Source of the DNA: Linnemannia schmuckeri
Taxonomy: Eukaryota; Mortierellomycota; Mortierellomycetes; Mortierellales; Mortierellaceae
Direction: 5' to 3'
NCBI GenBank assembly: GCA_029449235.1
Contig: JANATG010000021.1
Coordinates: forward strand, 186,001 to 250,000
Length of the DNA stretch: 64,000 nucleotides
In this document: piece after piece, positions 1-11,918 of the stretch
Numbering within the stretch: position 1 is the stretch's first letter
Layout of the letters: each line of letters opens with the position of its first letter
Notes under the pieces: model-generated
Told to the model about the DNA's origin: nothing
What the model saw: only the letters and a program-made list of their open reading frames with translations
Database searches by the model: none
Translations under genes and position numbers: made by a program

Positions 1-1
1 A

Positions 2-385
2 GAGACGGATGCTGAACAAGAAGGATATCAGGTCTGTGACTTTGCCACCGGAATGTGCTATTGGGTCCCTGCCAAAAAGGCCAAGGTGGATTCCGACCAG
101 TCAACAGGAGCACCGACAGTAGTAGAGAAGACAAAGAAGGAGGAAGCGACAAAAGATGCGGTGCCAGTGGTAGCGGCAGCAGTGCCATCTTCGCCTGCTT
201 CAGGGCTGGACCCTGGACGGGTGACAGAGGAGGCTAGTAGTGGAGCAAAGACACCTGTGTCTGGATCTGGATCTGGATCGCCAAACGGAAGGTCACCAAC
301 GCCTTCTCCTGGATCGTTGAACCCTGGCCCGCGGTTGATTGGCAAGCTGTCGAGAGATCGTCTGGCTATGTTTGAGAACTCTTAA
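2..385 (+). CDS. C-terminal part of an unidentified protein (5' end outside window)
   Basis: An open frame runs from the window edge (frame starting at base 2) to a TAA at 383-385 and gives 127 residues. It opens with an acidic/aromatic stretch containing CDFATGMCYWVP, then a basic KKAKVD patch. The rest is a low-complexity tail rich in Ser, Pro, Gly, Thr and Ala, probably disordered. The ending LSRDRLAMFENS looks like a natural C-terminus. I do not recognise the family, and nothing visible gives a function. The gene ends convergently with the phosphoglycerate dehydrogenase gene 630 bp downstream. AATAAA-type polyadenylation motifs follow at about 431-446, just after an A-rich run. The preceding exon boundary cannot be seen. 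Confidence 0.6.
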   Translation, partial: ETDAEQEGYQVCDFATGMCYWVPAKKAKVDSDQSTGAPTVVEKTKKEEATKDAVPVVAAAVPSSPASGLDPGRVTEEASSGAKTPVSGSGSGSPNGRSPTPSPGSLNPGPRLIGKLSRDRLAMFENS

Positions 386-1018
386 GCCTAGTCAGCTAGC
401 TTGGGGAAGAGAATGAAAAAAAAAAAAAAAAATAAAATAAAATAAAGTGGGCATAACTGCATGGCTCCATTGCCTGCAGGTGCTCACAACCGAAAATGCT
501 CCCTGCTTTTGACTAACGCCCGCTGTTTGTATTCTGGGACGCCCTGCCTCTAATACGATATCCCACACCTTTTCCGTTTCAATGACCTGGTTGCTTACTT
601 TTTGTGCGAAAGCGTCCAAAAGAGGGATTAACAAGAGTCAGTCATACGCCCATTGACGCGTTGATCTTGGCCACAATGACAAGAGAATTGTTGTGGTTGA
701 TAAATAAGTATATTAAAGCTCAAAAGGTGCTTGCCACTTGAGTACAACGGGGAAAAAAAAAAGACTATGAACAAGAAACGAATGCAGGTTGAAAATGCAA
801 ATGGGGCAAAACGAAAAGAAAAAAAAGAAGGCAAAAAAATAACTGAAGCGAAAAATAATATGAATTTGTTTGTGTGAAGCAGTTGAAGCTTCGGGGTGGG
901 TTGGGTCAACATGTGGATGTCGACCCTGGTATCCTTTAGGGGGGTTTTTTTGGGTGTTGTAAAATATATGTCCGTTCCTTGTCCATGTTAACAAAACACG
1001 TGGCTTTCTTTTTTTTTT
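386..1018. other. Convergent intergenic spacer
   Basis: This spacer separates two genes that converge (+ gene ending at 385, - gene ending at 1019). It holds an A-run at 416-432 followed by overlapping AATAAA motifs, and otherwise AT-rich sequence with several A-runs. Open frames here are low-complexity. No gene is seen. Confidence 0.7.
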
Positions 1019-3774
1019 TTAGTAGAGGACGCGGGTGACGATGTTAGTGGGGGTCTCGCTGACAAGTCTGTAAATATCCTGGATCTGCTCGGGAGTAACG
1101 TCCGAGATATCGGCCATGAGGTAAGCAATCTTGCCCTTGGAGTCCGAGAACTGCTTGTCGACGTTATGCTCGGCAAGGATGTTGGTGATCCGGAGGAGGA
1201 CTCCGGGAACGTTGGCGTGAGTGTAGCAGAGACGGATCGAGTTCTCCTGATCGTCGCGGATGGCGCGGAGGTCGACCTCGGGGAAGTTGACGGCGCCGAT
1301 AGAGGTGCCGCTGTTAATGAACTTGATCAGAGCCTGCGAGACCTCGACACCGATCATCGACTGGGCCTCCTCGGTCGAGCCTCCGATGTGAGGGGTGAGG
1401 AGGGTGTTGGGGCAGCCGACGAGCTCGGACTCAAAGAACTTGCCGTTGGCGGCGGGCTCCTTGGGGAAGACATCGACAGCAGCGCCGCCGAGGTGGCCGG
1501 AGCGAAGGGCCTTGGCAAGGGCGGGGATCTGGACAATGGTGCCGCGGGAGGCGTTGATGAGGAACGAGCCTTGCTTCATCTGGTTGAGTTCGTGCTCGCC
1601 AATCATGTTCTTGGTGTCCTCGGTCTCAGGGACGTGGAGCGTGACAAAATCGGCTTCGGTGAGGAGGTCCGAGAGGGTGTTGACCTGCTTGGACGTACCC
1701 AGGGGCATCAGGGGGACAACATCGTAGAAAAGAACCCGCATACCCATCGACTCTGCGAGGACTGACAACTGCGAGCCGATATGGCCATATCCGACAATTC
1801 CTATTAGGTGGAGGTAGAGAGAGAGGTATCGGAGGTTAGAATGCAATGTCTGTATAAAAGTTGATTATTAACATAGAAGAGGGGAAAGAGTAGAGAGTCC
1901 AGCGAGATCGAAGCAGCGGCATATGCATGCCAACTTTTTTTTTTTTTGGTTTCCTTTTCCCATTCTGCTTTTTCTTTCTCCTTTTTTATCATCCAGGTTG
2001 ATTTGAACGGTCTGTCGTTAACAAAGCGCAACCTCTTATCGGTTTCTTCCTCAGCTGTTCTCTCTGTACTCTGTTTCTTAAAGAAACGAAGAAAAGGGAA
2101 GGGAGAAGCAAGAGGAAGAGCTGCAAGCTGAAGAAAAGAGTAAAAAAAAACGATTGTCGAAAGTGCGAGAAAGTGCGCAATGCACTGTGTTTTTTGTTGG
2201 TGGTTCTTGTTTGTTGCAAAATCTGTTTTTGTTGACGCTGCTAGTATTGTCCAATAATTGTTTTGTTGTCTGTGCGGACTGATAGTTGTCGATTTGTCGA
2301 CTAGAAAAAAAACCACAGTTTTAAACAACTTACCGAGAGTCTTGCCACGGATCTCATAGCAGTTGGCAGAGACCTTGGACCAGATACCGTCGTGCATCTC
2401 CTTGTTGCGATCGCCCAACTGTCTCGACAAGAGCACAATCTCGGCAATGACAAGCTCAGCAACCGAGCGCGAGTTGGAAAAGGGCGAGTTGAAGACAGCA
2501 ATACCCTTGGAAGCAGCGTGCTCGAGATCGACCTGGTTGGTACCAATGCAGAAACATCCAATTACGCCCAACTTCTCGGCGGCATCGAGAACCTTCTTGG
2601 TTAACTTGGTCTTGGAACGGATGCCGATGCAGTGCACATCCTTGATCTTGGCGATCAGGTCTTCCTCACCCAGTGCCTTTGCGTATGTCTCGACCTATTT
2701 GTAAGATGGAGGATGGGTGGAGAAGGTGGAATTATGAATGGTTAGTTATTTTTTGGTTGAGAGATGCAAGTAACATAAGTGTTTTGCCGAAGAAAGGAAG
2801 AACAAAGCGAGTGAGGATTAAATAGATCGGCTCATATTGCTTTCTAATGGTTGTCTCCTCTTCTTCCTTCATGCTTATGTGTGTTATGTGTGTTATGTGC
2901 TGATTATGTTGTTGTTGTTGTCCGTCTTCAAGTGCGAGAGATTCGATAATTGTAGCTTGCTTTACGTTATCTCTCCTTCCTTTTCTTCCTCAAAGAAAAC
3001 AAAGGAGGCGGCATTATTCTTTAGTGTCCTTTTGGATCCAAACACAGACAGACAGACAAAACAAACATACAAAATAGCGCAAATGAAAAAAATAAAAAAT
3101 AAAAAATAAAAAATAAAAAATAAAAAATAAAAAATAAAAAATAAAAAGTAAAAAAAGTCGCAAGGGCAAAGCAAAGGAAGCTAACAAAGCATCACGGTCA
3201 CTCCATCATGATGAACGAGATATAGCAAACACATTCTGTTGTTATAGCCTTCCTTGCCCCTTGATCCATGAATCAGTCCTGTTTTTGTCTGTTCCTTGGC
3301 ACTCCAGTTCGACAATGCAAATTTCTCTTCCGAAGGAATCAGAAAAGTACGTTTTGATTGCTATCAAATAACTATTAAAAGCAAACAAAAAAAAATTACC
3401 TGGTACCCCTGATCGCGGAGGGCAGAGACGGCGGTCTCGTTGACGTTCTCGAGCAACAAGATCTTGATGTTGGCGGTGTTGAAAGGCTTGAGCACCTTGG
3501 CCTTCTTGGCCGAACCACCGACAGAACCCTGGCGCTCTCTTGTAACCACAGGAGTGGATGATGAGCCTTCAGGGATCAGTGCAGGACCGGCGGTGATAGG
3601 ACCAGCAGTGGCAATGGACTGGACGGGTGTGGAATTGGTGGAGGGCATGACGCGAGAGGAGGAGGATGTTGTGGTTGAGGTGGTAGGGGTTGAGGGGATG
3701 GAGAATGTGGAGAAGGGCGGGTGGGTCCTACTGGAGAAGGAGGGTGTTGGAGGAGAGGATGGAGAGAAGTTCAT
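1019..3774 (-). CDS. SER33: D-3-phosphoglycerate dehydrogenase (SER3/SER33 type)
   Basis: Catalyses NAD-dependent oxidation of 3-phosphoglycerate to 3-phosphohydroxypyruvate, the first step of serine synthesis in the cytosol. Three exons: 3400-3774, 2334-2694 and 1019-1800 (1518 nt, 505 residues). Residues 1-95 or so are a Ser/Thr/Pro-rich leader. The conserved part opens at KPFNTANIKILLLENVNE, very like yeast Ser3/Ser33. The Rossmann motif GYGHIG is at 249-254 and is created by the second splice (GKTL|GIVGYG). Other family motifs are FCIGTNQVDL, NASRGT and PHIGGSTEEAQ. A C-terminal ACT-type regulatory domain ends in TRVLY, as in yeast. Start chosen: the ATG at 3774 is the first Met that keeps the frame open into conserved sequence; an earlier start cannot be excluded. 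Introns are long for this window (705 and 533 bp), and the first contains a 7-bp tandem repeat. Confidence 0.93.
3086..3156. repeat. 7-bp tandem repeat (TAAAAAA)n
   Basis: T residues recur every seven bases from 3093 to 3149, giving eight nearly perfect TAAAAAA units. It lies in intron 1 of the phosphoglycerate dehydrogenase gene, where the sense strand reads as T-rich units. It probably arose by slippage. Confidence 0.9.
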
Positions 3775-5383
3775 CTTTTTTTGTAGGAGCGGGGGTATCG
3801 GGGATTTTATATGATTTGGGGACAGGGGTATGGAGTGCTGCAGGTAATCGTGAGTGCGATATGACTGTGTCCAATTGTGTTGTGCAACGAGAAAAGGGTG
3901 TGTGGTCTGGGACCTGAGAGAGAGAGCGAGATGATGATGATGTTGGCTATGGCGTGCAATTGCACAGTAAGGTGGGGTAGAGAGAATAAAGACAGATACC
4001 AAAGAGAACAGATCGTTGTGGTAATCGTGCTTCTTGTGAGTCCAGAGCGCAGTTGAAGAGAAAGCAAAAAAAAAAAAAAAAAAAAAAAAAAAGGTTGTGA
4101 GACAGCCTTAAATATCAATCCGATGGAGCTGATTGGCCGTAATACGCAATCATAAACAAAAAGACAAGTCACTGATCGTACCTGATTGGCACGTCCTCCC
4201 TTCCCCAGGTCTTTCCTTTTGGAGACATCAGAAAGATAACGAAAGGAAGAGCAAGAAACTAAAAGGCACGAAGGAGAGGAAAACGATGACTCTTTGCCCT
4301 CTTTTTCTCCTGCTGTTGTTAGTTCATCCTGTACTGTGCACTCCTTTTTCCCTCTCCCCCGCCTTTCTTTGCATGTGGCAATTGAACAGATTTTTCATCA
4401 ATTGAGCAGAGAAGAACCGACCGGAGTTTTTTTTTTTTTTTTTTTTTTTTCCTTCCCTTCTCGCTTTTCCTTTTCCTTTTTGCTGTACCTTATTCCTTAG
4501 TCGATTTTTCTTTCGCCGGCCTCCTTGTCTACAGTATGTGCTTCATCTGCTGGCTTCGCAACCAAAGAATAAGCGAAAGAGGATAAGGTAGCGAGCCTTT
4601 GCTTGACACAAGGCGACAGGAGAGTGGAGACAGTTACCCACCCGATTAAAAAGCATGGTGTGCTTGTTTGCTTGCTGGCTTGCTGAGTGTTCATTCCTTC
4701 TTTCCCTCCGCCCTTTCTTCGGGTGAATGCAGCCAAACGGCGCTAGCGTATCATTCATAATCCATACTACAGAAAAAAAAAAGACGGAGCAAGAAAAAAA
4801 GATACAAGACGAGCATTGGCAATAAAATACAGAAGAGATACTAATTAACAAAGAGTTCAGCTTTTTACTTTTGGTTTTTGATGAATGACAAATCGACTAT
4901 TTTACAATGAGAATGAAAATACAAGGAGAAAGGCAAGAAACAGGCATAGAAAAAACTTTTGAGGAGAAGAACAAAAAAAACGATAAGGAAAAGAAGAAGA
5001 AAAAAAAAAAGGCAAAGCAAAAAGGCAAATGAAGAATATGAAAAGCAAAGGGTGAGAACAAAGGGCAATGGTAAAAAAAAGACAAAGATAAAGAGGAGGA
5101 TGAATGAATGATGCGTTACTGTGAGAGAAAAAACAAATGAAATGTGAGCAATTACAACAGCAACATGTGGAAAAGGAATGTCCTTAATTGTTATGTTGTT
5201 TGATTGTTGGCTTGTTCTTTCGGCCCTGAACCGTCGCACGCACGCATTTATGGAGAGGGAGAGCAAGAGGGAAGGATAGACCAGAGAGCGAGATCAAGAT
5301 CGCAAGGTGGGAATGATGGCTCGTCATGACTCGGCAAAACCTCAACCTGACAGCGTCAATGCGTCAAAAAATAATGAAAAGCA
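3775..5383. other. Spacer upstream of SER33, downstream of the phosphodiesterase gene
   Basis: About 1.6 kb between two minus-strand genes. It should contain the SER33 promoter and 5' leader (on the minus strand from 3775 upward) and the phosphodiesterase 3' UTR near 5300-5383. It holds a 27-base A-run at 4066-4092, a T-run at about 4427-4450, and purine-rich low-complexity DNA at 4860-5110. Open frames are low-complexity and I see no gene. Confidence 0.6.
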
Positions 5384-8300
5384 TCAAAGCATTGTCGTCG
5401 TCGTCGTGGCAGTAGTGGTCATAGGAGACGAAGCGGCGGAAAGACTGACAACACCATCACTAGCGTCGGCTCTAGAGGGGACCTTCGGCCTGGATGCAAT
5501 CGTCTTCGCGGTAGTAGCGCCCAGAGGCAAGTCCACGGTCTGTCCGACAACACACCCCATCGGTCCATCAGCAGACTCTGTCATTGTCACTCTCAAATCC
5601 TTTTCCACCGGAATAGCAGTAGTCATTTTATCAACCACCAGATCTGACTTCGAATCCAAAGAACTAGAAATAACAGCGGTGGCTGAGGGGACAGTGGCAG
5701 CTGACATGATGGTCGTCCGGATCGACAATGGCGGACTCAGGGCCATAGCCGTCAGAATGGGTACAGAGGCTGCAGCTGGCGCAGGGCCTTCGTGATGGTC
5801 AATGACATGATCCAATGGCCCATATCCACCACCGCTCTTATCTTGAGGAGCAGTCGGAGGGAGAGGGGGGCGGGTCCAGTCGTACCGGATTTGACCCGAC
5901 ATGACTGCAGGCGTACTGCTGCGAGCATTCATCTTGGTCGCAAATACTGGTAGAAGCGACTCGCCCGGCTGAAAGCGTTTAGCTTGCTCGGGGGTCATTA
6001 TCGGTTCCACCGCCTGGGGTGTTCCTGTGACAGCGGCAGTCGTGAATGCCGCAGAACCTGTCGGCTGAGGAGTCGTCGAGGCGGTGAAGGGCTGGTGAGG
6101 ATGTGGGTAGGAGTAAGGAGGAAGCAGAGCGTGACGGGAATTAGGGAATGCAGAATGGATCGCAGAGGGTATATGCTCTGCATTCCCGTTCCAGCCTTCG
6201 AGCCCGTGATCGTGGTATTGATCCCCACAATCGCGTCGATCCCACATCCGTCCATACGAGTGATCATCATCGTCAAAGATGATGTACCCATCCCCGTACA
6301 CTTGTCGAATACTCGGGTGCTGCGTCCCGATCTGAAGACTGCCGTGGCGACGGCGGCGGTATTGTGCCGGTTGTGGCGAAGGAAGTCGAGGTGCTGTGTT
6401 TTCCGAGTGCTTGGGCAAAGAGGTACCAACCACGTTCGATAACTTAGTTACAGAACCTGAGTCCAGAGCAGACGATGGTATGGGAACCGCTGCATGGCCC
6501 GTGGGGGATCTCTCGGGCGTTGTTCCAGTCGAGACGATTGTCAGGTTGACAGTGGTCTCTTTGCCTGCCAGGGCCACCTCCCGCTTGAGTGCCGTAACAA
6601 TGGCTTCCTGACTGACGATCGTCTTTCCGACTGCCTGCATCGACCGCGGATGGAGGACATGTAAATCCCGTAGACAAGACGATAGCGCCCGTCCTGAATG
6701 CGACCGCTTCATCTTGCGTAATATATGACTCTGCGATGCTTCCGTGTTTGTCGAATGTCGCAATCTCCGCGGTGGAGGTCGAAGCGGTCTAGTCTCATCC
6801 AACACGAGCACACCCGCCGCCACTTTTGCGATCAATGTAGATAAGAGCTTACGGTTAGTTGAATGGTTCCTTACAACAGCGTGCATTTCGATGTTGCAAA
6901 AAAGAGCAGTGGAAAGGATTGTTTACCAGATACACGACGTCCAGAGGTAAGATGGGCAGGGAGAGGGGAATTGACACGCTGAAGATTCTTGGCCTCTGCG
7001 GCGGGGTCGGCGACAGTGGTGTCGACCTCGACATGGGTATCGGCCTCTCCACTAATGACTGCAGCAGAAGCAGTAGCACTAGCAGGAACACACTCCTGCT
7101 CAGCCTCAACAGCAGCCTTCTGTATCAAGACCCACTGCTCTCGGTTTCTCGTCAGAGCCGCCAAAAAAGGGGAAGCCTCGGGCAAGAATTCGACGAAGCT
7201 CTCGAAGTAGGGCTGAACCACAAAGTCACCGAACCCCAATGAGATCTGGTGCTGATTGTGTTGATTGCGATCCATGTTGGGTGAGATGGGTAGCAGTTGC
7301 GCCTTCTCAATGTCGCCCTGTCGGAAGAACTCTTGGACAACCAGATCGGACCAACGTTTGCACAAAGTCCAGGGTTTGACTGCGTTGGAGATATCAGCCG
7401 CGTGGAGGAGACAGTTGCACAGGTTCTGGCGCAATTCTGGGGTGAGGTCCGAGGCCGATCTGTAGCTGGCACCGGTGATACTGCGAGAAGTCTGGGACGA
7501 TGCGTCAGAGGCGACTGAAACGTCGGAGCAATCAGATGAGGTGGAGGATGCAGAAGACTGTCGGCGGTGGTTGGGAGTGGTATGACAGTGAGAGTGGCTG
7601 TGGTGGCATACGGCGCCATCGAGGCGTGCCTGCAACGACTCGTTGGTCGTTGTGGTTGTCGTTGGAGAGGGGATTGGGAGGGAAGGAGTTGAGTTGTCGG
7701 TGGGGGAAGAGGGAGCGCTGTCGTGATCCGTGTCGTATTCGTTCTCGACGTCTGAGCTGGAAGGGGAGAAGGAGGGTGTTGAGGTGAACTCGATGAGGCC
7801 GTTGAGGTTGTTGAGCATGTCGTAGTGAAAGGACATATCTGTTGCCATTATGGCCTTGACCATCGATTCCTTCATGCTTTGCTCGGTGGCATGGTTGCCC
7901 TCGGGGAGGATACCAGTAGGAGAGGAGGCAATGTTGCGGAATAACTTGTGCTTGTCGACCAGATCCATTGCTAGTGAGCAAGAGTACTTTTCCAGGACTG
8001 ATGTCTCTCCGTGCTGCTTGACCAAATCGGTCTTTGCATTAACCTGGAAGAGATTGTTGAGCCCAGGCTAGAAAGGGGATGATGGAAGGAAGGAGAAAAA
8101 AAGGATGGATCGAGGGAGGGGAAGGAAAGCGATTGAGTAAGGCAGACAGGGACGAGGGGGCCAAATGGATGCAATAGGAGTTGTGTGCGATGGATGGGCT
8201 AAGCAATTGCGGAAGAGAAGAGGTGTACGCAGGGACTTACGTGACCAATGTCGTGGCAGAGGCCGGCGAGGAGGAGTGCGGCCATATCTGGTTTGGAAAG

Positions 8301-10380
8301 GTATTGGGAAGCATTCATGTCGAGGAGGATGTGGTAGAGGACGGCGGTGACATCGGCGGCGTGAAAGAAGGAGTGGTAGTAGGTGGCTAGGTAGCCCCGG
8401 TCGACGTCAATGATAAAGTCAAGGAGCTCACTCTCAGTAATGTTGAGGCACTTGACAAGGTCAAGCTTGACAAACATGGCGAGGATGATGCCATAGATCT
8501 CTGGAAGGGTGTGGTCCCAGACATTAAAGTCCTGGTTCACTGGTTTGAACTTGCCCGAGGTGAACCTTAACATGATCTATTATGTGCAAAGATAGGGGTT
8601 GAAGAAGGGGCGCACACGGACACACAGAAACAGGTTGTTGTTAATTAGAGTTTGGGGGAGGGCTTTGTTTGAGAGCGATGGGCGAAGGTGAGAGGGAGAA
8701 GGTGAGAGGGAGAGATGGGTGGGGGGGAGATGGTGGTTTGTGTGTAGGTGAGAGCGATGGAGGGAGGGATATAGGTGCAACTTTTTATTTGTGGAAGAGG
8801 AAGAAGAGGATGAAGAAGAAAGAGAAATGGGGAAGAGGGGTGGTATTTGAATGACTTGAGAAGGAGCAGTGGATGCAGTGGAGGTAAAGATAAAGAGGGA
8901 GAGTAGAGAGCATTGGTGTAGTAGTTGATGGTTGACAAAGCCAGAGAAAAGTAGAGATAAAGTGTGAGAGAAAGGGGAAAGGGGATGCCATTCCTCCGTT
9001 ATCTGTTGGACCTCCTTGTTGGAGGTGGGATAAGAATAACAAAAATAAGGAAAAAAAACCGTTGGGCTCAGACACCACAGGTACGTGTGTGTCTGTGTGG
9101 ACATATATAGACAAAGATACAGGAGAAGGAAAGAAGGAGAAAGAAGACAAAGACGAGGACAACACCGTCCTTTTCGTCCTCATCATTATTGAAGGATGCT
9201 CAAAGAGACATGGCAATACACATCTATAGGTATTTCTCACTCGAAGGGATGACATGCGTGGGGGTGGATGGGTGTGTGTGGAAATGAAAAAGACGTGCTA
9301 CTCCGCTACAGCCACGGCAGCGTAGCCACGGTGGGGGGGACATTGTCGAACACCACACATTGTTCCCGTTTCTATCAATGCTCTTGCTACTCTTACTACC
9401 TCTGCAAGAGAGAGAAAGAATCCTCTCATCCCAATGTTGACTTCGATCGCGTGTGGTCGAGGTCATTCGACACCTACAGTGCTTAGTCTGGAATATACTA
9501 AGCAGCCCAACCCCCTGCCCACACAACGGCCAACACATCTTACCTCTCTCTCTGCAATCCTTCCATTCTTTGGACAAGGAAGGAAAGGAAGAGAAGGGCC
9601 ACATATTCGATTAAAATAAAGAGAGAGGACAAAAAAGGGGGAGAGGGGTGGTTTGGTTGGTTAAGGGAAAGAGAAGACGACAGAGAGTATTGCTTGGCAG
9701 AGAAAGAGGAGGGAGGACAGGGGAAAGGGGTGAAATAAGGAATGACCCATTCATTCGCTCTTCCTTTTGTGCATGGCAAGGATGAAAAAAGGAGAATGAA
9801 CGTGTGTGTGGACAAATGGAGCACATCATTGACACAGACCAACAGATAAACACTGCCTTGGACAGGTGTCTTGTTGTTTGCCATGCAGACCAACCAAGAG
9901 AGAAGCGCGTTTTGGCTGTCTGCACGTTTGTCCCTTTTTGTCCTCCTCTCTCCCACTTGTTCTGTTACTCTCTTTCAATTGCTTGCACTTCCCCATTTGA
10001 TTATAAAATAGAACGTATCTTCCCTCTTTTTTTCCTCTTTTTACTGCTCCACATTACAGCCTAAGAAGAAGACATGAGGCAGGGGGAAGAAAAGGAGAGA
10101 AAGAGAGAGAGGCAAAAAAGAGGAAAAGAGGAAAGATAGGGGGGATAATGATATGCGACACACGAACAATTGCGTAGAATTGAGACTGAGTGTGTGTATT
10201 TAGGGTAATAAAACAAGGAAGGTGAGAGTACAGTGGAGAGGTGTAATAAGATTAGGCCCACTCGATTGTTCGTTGACAAACGAAATGATGCTTCGATAGG
10301 AGAAGAGAGACGAAGAGACTTACCCGCTCGCAGACGATAAGGTCGTCTGAGCTCTGCTGGCAATGCCGAAGGATAAGCAT
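5384..10380 (-). CDS. Class I 3',5'-cyclic nucleotide phosphodiesterase
   Basis: Predicted to hydrolyse cAMP/cGMP and so dampen PKA signalling. Exons: 10324-10380 (probable), 8241-8576, 6927-8067 and 5384-6822, totalling 2973 nt and 990 residues. The catalytic core includes YYHSFFHAADV (metal site 1, H87/H91), CHDIGHPGLNN (site 2, H127/D128, with an intron exactly between GH and PG), MATDMS, LLHAADISN (metal Asp near 356) and the EFFRQGD helix. A Ser/Thr/Asp-rich insert of about 113 residues (226-338) interrupts the core between MATDMS and LLHAADIS. The roughly 480-residue C-terminal part is low-complexity and unrecognised. The first coding exon (19 residues, ending DDLIVCER) is inferred from phase and a good donor across a 1.75 kb intron; the alternative start is the ATG at 8573. 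Two usually conserved residues look changed (HN to HS, and the invariant Gln to Ser407). Confidence 0.85.
8577..10323 (-). other. Long first intron (or 5' leader) of the phosphodiesterase gene
   Basis: 1747 bases between the conserved exon starting at 8576 and the proposed first exon ending at 10324. The donor on the minus strand is GTAAGT at 10323-10318, and the acceptor is TAG just before 8576. The content is purine-rich on the + strand (GAGAG/GGAGGA tracts at 8640-8960 and 10075-10140). No convincing open frame is seen. Confidence 0.5.
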
Positions 10381-11883
10381 GTCTTTTTCTGAAATGGGGG
10401 GGTTGACTGAAAAGTGTGGTGTGCCAGAGTGAGAGTGAGGTGAGTGTATGTGAGGGAGAGTAGGAGTGTGACAGGATGGGAGTGTGATAAGGCGGAAGGC
10501 GTGTTTATTTTATTTTGTTTGGTGGTGGCAGTGGTTGTTGTGGAGTGAAGTAGAGAGAGGAACAAGAGCAAGTACTTTGTTCCAGAGAGGCTGGTAGAGA
10601 GTCGAGTCGAGTCAAATTGAATTGAGTTTGAGTTGTTAAATCTCTATGTTCAAGAAACGAAGAATGAATGAGTGAGTGAATGAATGAAATGAATACAAGG
10701 AAAAGGAGTGTGAAGGGCGAAATGAGTCTAGTTATAGGAAGTAGAGAAAGTAGAAGTAGAAGCAAAAGAAGAGGAAGATGAAGAAGTAAAAGGAGAGGAG
10801 GAGGGGGAGGAAGAAGAAGTAAAAGAAGAGGAAGAGGAAGAAGTAGGGTTTTTTGAGGGAGGGGTGGTGGAGGGTATTTAAACAACGTTGGAAAAGAGAG
10901 TTGTATGAACGACCACACTCAACACATGCAGTACATGTACATATGACAAATACATCCAAGAAGACAAGAAAAGTGGTGGCCCATGCAACCACCCGCGCGG
11001 TTGAGAGCAACGCCCCCTCTCCTTCTCTTCTCTCTCCCTCTTCTTTCTTCTCCCTTCTCCCCTGACCCTGTCCTGTTCAGCGTCACTCACTCTCTCCTTA
11101 TAAACGCTCTTTTTTTGGTTTAAGTTGAAGTTAAGTTGAATGAGTGTATCTTATTCAATGCATCATTCAATCGCCACTTTTTTCTTTGCTTCTCTTTTCT
11201 CTATCCACACCCACCCCCCGTCCTTGTTCATCCTCGGCGCACATCATACACATCCCCCCATCCTTTTTGCATCACACCGTCGCTCTTCTAAATGATATGA
11301 CGCCTAGGTTATCGCTCTTGAACTGATATTACCAATGCACACACTACTCATTCATTTCAATCATTCGTTGTTCGTTGACTGATCCTTTCGCCCGCAAATG
11401 CTAACTGCAACAGAGAGAGCCTGGTGTCCATCACCCATCCTCCCAACCCTACCCACCCCTCTCGCCTCGTAAACACACCTCTTTTTTTGTCCCTCTCAAC
11501 ACTTCCTTCCTTCCTTCCTTCCTTCTGCTTTCCTTCCTAACCCCTTCCTTCCCTACTTTTTTCTCATTTTTTTTGTTTTTATGTGTGTTGGGGTTGGTTG
11601 AGTATCAATCATATCATGCTCTACATTCTATGAATGACCCGACCACGTCCGAGAAAATAACAATCCTGTTGGCAACCAATGTTTGTTTGTATGCTTTGTT
11701 GCATCTGTGTGGTTTCCTTTTTTTCCTGTCCTCGTTTCCTGTCCAACTACCATTACATCCCATCCCATCCAGTTTAACCCAGCAAGCCAAATAAACAGAA
11801 CACTCCTTAGCCCTTTTCATTTCACAGTTTGTTGTTTGTTGTCTGTTGTCTGTTGTCTGTTGTCTGTTGTCTGTTGTCTGTTG

Positions 11884-11918
<35 letters not shown>

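Noticed and set aside
1166..1765. 199-residue plus-strand open frame
   Set aside because: It lies antisense to the conserved phosphoglycerate dehydrogenase exon and is Gly/Asp/Val-rich, as expected from mirror-image codons.
6840..6890. Alternative acceptors (GTAAG) for the phosphodiesterase last exon
   Set aside because: They are out of phase with the GTAAAC donor or only six bases from the CTAAC branch sequence. The AAAAG acceptor before 6822 fits both phase and distance.
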